A stretch of 9,125 bases of DNA, taken from positions 1 to 9,125 of the forward strand of contig JABZGM010000076.1 in the NCBI GenBank assembly GCA_015259235.1, read 5' to 3'. Within the stretch, counting starts at the first letter, position 1. The number at the start of each line of letters is the position of its first letter. The position numbers and the translations under genes are program-made. The notes beneath the pieces are model-generated. The model was not told the origin of the DNA, made no database searches, and saw only the letters and a list, made by a program, of their open reading frames with translations. This DNA is from Alloprevotella sp. Its GTDB lineage: Bacteria > Bacteroidota > Bacteroidia > Bacteroidales > Bacteroidaceae. This document shows positions 5,841-9,125 of the stretch, piece after piece.

Positions 5841-7697
5841 TTAGTTGTCCGTTTTGCGCTTGCGACGCTTGCTCTCCGTCTGCGGTGCATCGGGTTCCTC
5901 GATGCTCGCAATGGCACGCACCTGCTGATATTTCACCACTGAGAATCCTTCCAAAGCCACATCGGTGAGCAAACGCTTCTTGAGATGGAGCAAATCTTTA
6001 ATATCCTTGATGGTGTTCATCACTCGTGTGCCCACCGTTTTGTTCTCCGTAGGCACTGAAAGTTGGCGCATGAAATGTTGCATCGCCTTGACCTCCGTGA
6101 GAAAATAGCGTGCGCCCTTCTCCACTCGCTCTGCCAAGTGCTCATGGGTGGCATAGTCGTCGTGGAGAGCGATGAGGGTTTCAAACTGCGGACGGAATTT
6201 CAGTGCCACAGCCACCATCTTTTGTTGGAGGAGTAGGCGTTGATTTTGACAATCTTGTAGGGTGGCAGGGATGCGCTTGTAGAAATGCTCTTGCAACAGG
6301 CGCAAAAGCGCATCGAAGAGGATGAGCAACTGACCAAAATCGAAGAGTTCGGTCATGAGAGCAAAGAAATAGTTGCGCTCCATGGCTGCCACCTCCGTTT
6401 CGTTGGGTACTTGCTCCGCCATGGCATGAGAAAACTGCACCACCGAAGCATCCTGAATGATGGCTTCTCGCGGTATCGGCGCCGAAAGCACCATTCCCTC
6501 GAGGGTTTTGCAGCGCGAGAGTGCCACATACGCCTGACCATGGGAGAAAGCACTCTGCACGTCGATAATGGCGCGCTCGAACGTCAATCCCTGACTCTTG
6601 TGCACCGTGATTGCCCATGCCAAACGGAGGGGGATTTGCTTGTAAGTGCCGTCCACCACCTCCTCAATTTCGTTGGTCTTTTCGTTGAGCGTGAAGCGGC
6701 TGTTTTGCCAAGTTTCCATGCCCACTTCTATCTCTTCTGCCGAATCGTTGGGACGCACCGTCACCGTGTTGTCGGAAATGTCGGTGATTTCGCCCAACAT
6801 ACCATTATAATAGCGGTGTTCGCCCGAACTATCGTTTTTGATGAACATCACCTGCGCTCCACGTTTGAGGGTCAGCACCTCGGCAGCGGGATAGGAGCCC
6901 TCAGGGAAAGTGCCTTCGACCGTGGCGCGAAAATCTTTTTCTGTCGCTGCCAGTTTCGCCATCTCTTGTGCATTGATGTTGTCGGCTTGGTGATTGTGAG
7001 TCACGAGTCGCACATAGGTAGCTCCCGAAGCCTTGAAATTGGGCAGGTAGCGCGCATTGAGCAGCTGGAGCGTGCGGTCGTCTGCCCGATTATCACGAAC
7101 GGCGTTGAGGAGGTCTAGGAAATCGAGGTCGGTTTGTCGATACACCTTTTGCAGTTCGATGGTGACAAAAGGCGTTTGCTTCAGCGCACGGCTCGAAAAG
7201 AAAAACTCCGAGTCGTAGTATTTCATGAGGATTTCACGATCTTCCTCGCGCACCACGGGGGGCAACTGCTGAAGGTCGCCAATCATCAAGAGCTGCACTC
7301 CCCCAAAAGGTCGAGGGTCGGTGCGCAAGCGACGGAGCGCAGCATCCATGCAGTCCAAGAGATCGGCACGCACCATGGAGATTTCGTCGATAACGATGAG
7401 ATCGAGCGAACGAATCAACTTGCGCTTTCGATTGGAAAATCGGAATTGCTCATTGGAAAATCGGCTTCCGGGGATGTACATGCCGAAGGGCAGTTGGAGA
7501 AAGGAGTGAATGGTCACTCCTCCAGCATTGATGGCAGCGATGCCCGTGGGCGCGAGCACCACCATGCGCTTGTGCGACTCCTCGCGAAGCTGACGCAAAA
7601 ATGTCGTCTTTCCCGTGCCAGCGCGACCCGTGAGAAAGAGGTTGGTATGGGTGTGCTCTATAATTTTATGCGCCAATTCGCGCTCTACATTTGCCAT
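5841..7697 (-). CDS. Pif1-like superfamily 1B DNA helicase
   Basis: 618-residue ATP-dependent helicase of the Pif1/RecD-like SF1B group, expected to unwind DNA 5'-to-3'; relatives help resolve G-quadruplexes and R-loops. Walker A GRAGTGKTT is at 24-32, motif Ia APTGIAAINAGGVTIHSF at 49-66, Walker B IVIDEISM at 101-108 (D104, E105), motif III MIGDLQQLPPV at 138-148, an RGAQVMFIKND strand at 279-289, motif V AITVHKSQGLTFE at 362-374, and motif VI SHGQAYVALSRCKT at 385-398 with arginine finger Arg395. The 200 residues after about 420 are helical and rich in Leu and charged residues, without a domain I can name, and end in a basic KRRKRK tail (610-615). Residues 79-89 contain a short RFSN duplication. 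ATG 7697 is 21 codons from the Walker motif's preceding strand, as expected. The gene is a single unit with its own terminator and is divergent from the regulator gene. Confidence 0.9.
   Translation of the reverse strand: MANVERELAHKIIEHTHTNLFLTGRAGTGKTTFLRQLREESHKRMVVLAPTGIAAINAGGVTIHSFLQLPFGMYIPGSRFSNEQFRFSNRKRKLIRSLDLIVIDEISMVRADLLDCMDAALRRLRTDPRPFGGVQLLMIGDLQQLPPVVREEDREILMKYYDSEFFFSSRALKQTPFVTIELQKVYRQTDLDFLDLLNAVRDNRADDRTLQLLNARYLPNFKASGATYVRLVTHNHQADNINAQEMAKLAATEKDFRATVEGTFPEGSYPAAEVLTLKRGAQVMFIKNDSSGEHRYYNGMLGEITDISDNTVTVRPNDSAEEIEVGMETWQNSRFTLNEKTNEIEEVVDGTYKQIPLRLAWAITVHKSQGLTFERAIIDVQSAFSHGQAYVALSRCKTLEGMVLSAPIPREAIIQDASVVQFSHAMAEQVPNETEVAAMERNYFFALMTELFDFGQLLILFDALLRLLQEHFYKRIPATLQDCQNQRLLLQQKMVAVALKFRPQFETLIALHDDYATHEHLAERVEKGARYFLTEVKAMQHFMRQLSVPTENKTVGTRVMNTIKDIKDLLHLKKRLLTDVALEGFSVVKYQQVRAIASIEEPDAPQTESKRRKRKTDN
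7431..7464 (-). repeat. 21-bp in-frame duplication inside the helicase gene
   Basis: ATTGGAAAATCGG occurs exactly at 7431-7443 and again at 7452-7464, offset by 21 bp, so seven codons are partly duplicated. The protein shows RFSN twice (79-82 and 86-89), in the loop between the threading of motif Ia and Walker B, a place where Pif1 homologues vary. Confidence 0.7.
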
Positions 7698-7745
7698 ATT
7701 CAGTGTTTTGATGCCGTATTTTTTTGGACTAAACCTACCTAAAAT

Positions 7746-7786
7746 GAGAAAAACGAGGGATTTTCCTGCAAAAGTACGGCTTTTTT
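7746..7786. repeat. Two A/T-tract units resembling those at 165-251
   Basis: Unit 7746-7764 (GAG, five A, CGAGGGA, four T) and unit 7765-7786 (CCTGC, four A, GTACGGC, six T) share the A-run/CGG-like core/T-run plan of the block upstream of the antiporter. The second unit is close to the 208-230 copy. The helicase -7 box (7769-7776) lies inside the second unit. Confidence 0.45.
7769..7776 (-). promoter_or_regulatory. -7 box of the helicase promoter (TACTTTTG)
   Basis: On the minus strand this reads TACTTTTG, an exact TAnnTTTG match, 72 bp before the helicase ATG. A good TTTG -33 element is not seen at the expected distance, where the minus strand reads AATC, so activity may need an activator or tolerate a weak -33. 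Confidence 0.6.
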
Positions 7787-7799
7787 GCTAGGTATTGAT

Positions 7800-7807
7800 T
7801 AAATTTG
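7800..7807 (+). promoter_or_regulatory. -7 box of the LuxR-type regulator promoter (TAAATTTG)
   Basis: TAAATTTG matches TAnnTTTG and lies 53 bp before ATG 7861, giving a leader of roughly 45-50 nt. No clear TTTG -33 was found near 7776-7780. The box sits where the -33 region of the divergent helicase promoter should be, so the two promoters overlap. Confidence 0.6.
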
Positions 7808-7860
7808 CAGACAACCTCGGTCAGAAGTACGCTCTTCTGCCTCCCCAACATTTGCAAGAC

Positions 7861-8604
7861 ATGACATCTCCCAACGAAGTTACCCCATCCCATCCTGCCC
7901 TTGATACTCCGCACCACGGACACTCTCCTTCACCACACGGAGGGCACCCCTCTATGAATGGTCAAGGCAAGGCAATGACTATGGGGGATAAGGCACTCCG
8001 CATGGCGGTGATCGATAACAACGTGTTGGCGTGTCGTGGTTTGCAGGGATTGTTGCAACGCCTCATTCCCATCGGCACCATCGACACTTTCGATAGTCAT
8101 GAGGTTCTATTAGAGAATCAGCCCAATCTGTATGCACATTTCTTTGTGTCGGCACGCATCTATTTTGAGCATGCGTCCTTTTATCGCCAGCGTCCTTTCC
8201 AAACGATTGTCCTGACCAATGGTGAAAACCTACCTCCTGTGCCGGGGGTGACGATGCTCAATGTGTGCCGTCCCGAAGAGGAGGTGGTGACCGACTTGCT
8301 GCAACTCCACAGTCATGGACACGGACATGGACAGCATCGTCCGCGTGCCTCAAGAGCAGAACTCGAAGCCTTGTGGAATCCCCACAACGAAGAGGAGCGT
8401 CAACCCCTCACCTTGCGAGAAATCGAGGTGGCAACGCTCTTGGCCAAAGGGCTTATCAACAAGGAGGTGGCAGAACGCCTCAACATTAGCATGACAACGG
8501 TCATCACGCACCGCAAAAACATCATGACCAAGCTCGAAGCTCACTCCTTGTCCGACATCATCATCTATGTGGTGATGAATGGCTATCTCGATTTGGGAGA
8601 ATAG
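7861..8604 (+). CDS. Atypical LuxR/NarL-type response-regulator-like transcription factor with His-rich segments
   Basis: 247-residue DNA-binding regulator. The C-terminus (about 181-245) is a LuxR/GerE helix-turn-helix: LTLREIEVATLLAKGL, then NKEVAERLNISMTTVITHRKNIMTKL. Residues 47-149 look like a receiver fold beginning MAVIDNNVLACRGLQGLL, but key residues are changed. Only one Asp (D52) remains where an acidic pair is usual. The phospho-acceptor position at the end of strand 3 falls in AHFFVSARIYF (92-102), which has no Asp. The usual Lys-Pro is Arg137-Pro138. Two His-rich stretches stand out: residues 11-29 (six His in HPALDTPHHGHSPSPHGGH) and 150-159 (HSHGHGHGQH, five His) in the linker to the HTH. 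This suggests a one-component sensor, perhaps of a metal ion, rather than a kinase-driven regulator (inference). ATG 7861 follows a -7 box. A TTG at 7795 precedes that box, and later ATGs (7954, 7978, 7981, 8002) would remove the first His-rich stretch, so the N-terminus is uncertain. Target genes are unknown; the divergent helicase and the gene itself are possible ones. Confidence 0.85.
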   Translation: MTSPNEVTPSHPALDTPHHGHSPSPHGGHPSMNGQGKAMTMGDKALRMAVIDNNVLACRGLQGLLQRLIPIGTIDTFDSHEVLLENQPNLYAHFFVSARIYFEHASFYRQRPFQTIVLTNGENLPPVPGVTMLNVCRPEEEVVTDLLQLHSHGHGHGQHRPRASRAELEALWNPHNEEERQPLTLREIEVATLLAKGLINKEVAERLNISMTTVITHRKNIMTKLEAHSLSDIIIYVVMNGYLDLGE

Positions 8605-8639
8605 CTCACGCTAGGGCTGTGCTCACCCTCTGCAGGGCT

Positions 8640-8891
8640 TTACTCAAACCCCTGCGCCAAGAGGCAATCGCGCACTTCAAAGAGGTGGTGCACTTGCGCG
8701 CCATAGGTGGGATTTTCGTAGTGCATTTGCACGACATCAAAATAATTGCGCACCATCACTTTAAGGTCGGGAATCACCATGCCTGGGCGCAACTGGATGC
8801 GTTGGGGCAAGCGGTCGAATCGTTCACGAAACCACACCACGAGTTCTTGAATCACTGCGCGGTCATAAGTCTTTTGATAGGGAATTGACAT
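8640..8891 (-). CDS. Small conserved-looking protein of unknown function
   Basis: 83-residue soluble acidic-to-neutral protein with no signal peptide or membrane segment. The pattern WFRERFDRLPQRIQLRPGMVIPDL (19-42) followed by a helical MVRNYFDVVQMHYENPTY resembles, from memory only, small Bacteroidetes domain-of-unknown-function proteins with an LP..IQL.PG..I.DL core (possibly the DUF6965 type); I cannot confirm this. It has a promoter-like box in the expected place (9002-9009) and converges on the regulator gene, with 35 bp between the stop codons. The conserved-looking LP/PG/DL core and the promoter are the reasons to call it real. The opposite-strand frame over the same bases (8619-8888) lacks such features. 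Confidence 0.7.
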   Translation of the reverse strand: MSIPYQKTYDRAVIQELVVWFRERFDRLPQRIQLRPGMVIPDLKVMVRNYFDVVQMHYENPTYGAQVHHLFEVRDCLLAQGFE

Positions 8892-9125
8892 AGTAAAAAC
8901 TGTAAACTTGCACCTCTCTATTTCTTAGGCGTCAACTCCAAAGCAGTAAGGAGTCTGATGCACTAGGGCATTTTCAGCTAGAGGGGTGCTCATGTGTAGT
9001 GCAAATTTACGCATTATTCTTTAGCACAAAAAGTTCTTGCGCTGCAAAACGTGCGCTGCTCCCTCCCTTTCTCCACACAGACTTCTTTTTTCGTAGCCTT
9101 GTCCCTCCCAAACGGGCTTTATTTC
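8892..9125. other. Upstream region of the small gene, window end
   Basis: No gene is visible in these 234 bp. They hold the predicted promoter (9002-9030), a leader of about 100 nt, and a short direct repeat GCGCTGC on either side of AAAACGT near 9040-9060. A gene beyond the window edge could begin past 9125. Confidence 0.45.
9002..9030 (-). promoter_or_regulatory. Candidate promoter of the small gene (TTTG, TAAATTTG)
   Basis: On the minus strand TAAATTTG (9009-9002) matches TAnnTTTG, and TTTG at 9030-9027 could be the -33 box. The spacer is 17 bp, slightly shorter than the usual 19-21. Start of transcription would be near 8996, giving a leader of roughly 105 nt before ATG 8891. Confidence 0.5.

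Noticed and set aside
6285..7118. 277-codon open frame antisense to the helicase
   Set aside because: Shadow of the helicase coding frame, with a His/Arg-rich composition typical of antisense translation; the helicase motifs are all on the other strand.
8605..8639. Possible bidirectional terminator between the regulator and the small gene
   Set aside because: Only short pairings (for example CCCT with AGGG) and no T-run on either side.

Overview
The window reads as chromosomal DNA of a member of the Bacteroidetes, most likely order Bacteroidales and possibly the Prevotella group. This rests on three things. Matches to the Bacteroidetes -7 promoter box TAnnTTTG sit upstream of five of the six genes. 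Classical Shine-Dalgarno sequences are absent before the genes examined. The gene families (a KefB-like antiporter with tandem C-terminal RCK domains, a Pif1-type helicase with a helical tail, an atypical LuxR-type regulator) have the flavour of that phylum. The genus is an inference; there is no rRNA or tRNA in the window to fix it.

Layout, left to right. Positions 1-396 are non-coding, with a block of phased A/T tracts followed by a promoter. Next comes a plus-strand CPA2-family cation:proton antiporter (397-2775). A 150-bp repeat-rich spacer follows, made of 9-bp and 7-bp tandem repeats around a hairpin. A plus-strand HI0933/BaiN-type FAD flavoprotein (2926-4257) has its start codon inside the heptamer repeat. 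A 343-bp gap holds a strong terminator hairpin. Then come three minus-strand features: a D-lactate dehydrogenase (4601-5599), its promoter merged with the terminator of the next gene, and a Pif1-like helicase (5841-7697). A divergent promoter region of about 160 bp separates the helicase from a plus-strand LuxR-type regulator with two histidine-rich stretches (7861-8604). That gene converges on a small minus-strand gene of unknown function (8640-8891), whose promoter lies near the right end.

The genes do not form one pathway. They look like a run of single-gene transcription units: ion/pH homeostasis at the membrane, a flavin oxidoreductase, fermentative pyruvate reduction, DNA unwinding, and a regulator. 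I see no phage, transposon, CRISPR array, toxin-antitoxin pair or defence cassette, and I cannot support a claim of a wholly new multi-gene system. The best candidates for something unusual are: (1) the regulator, which has a degenerate receiver domain plus two His-rich segments and could be a metal-responsive one-component sensor; (2) the heptamer repeat that supplies the flavoprotein start codon and stops just short of creating a nonsense codon; and (3) compact, overlapping transcription signals (a terminator T-tract overlapping a -33 box, and divergent overlapping -7 regions).
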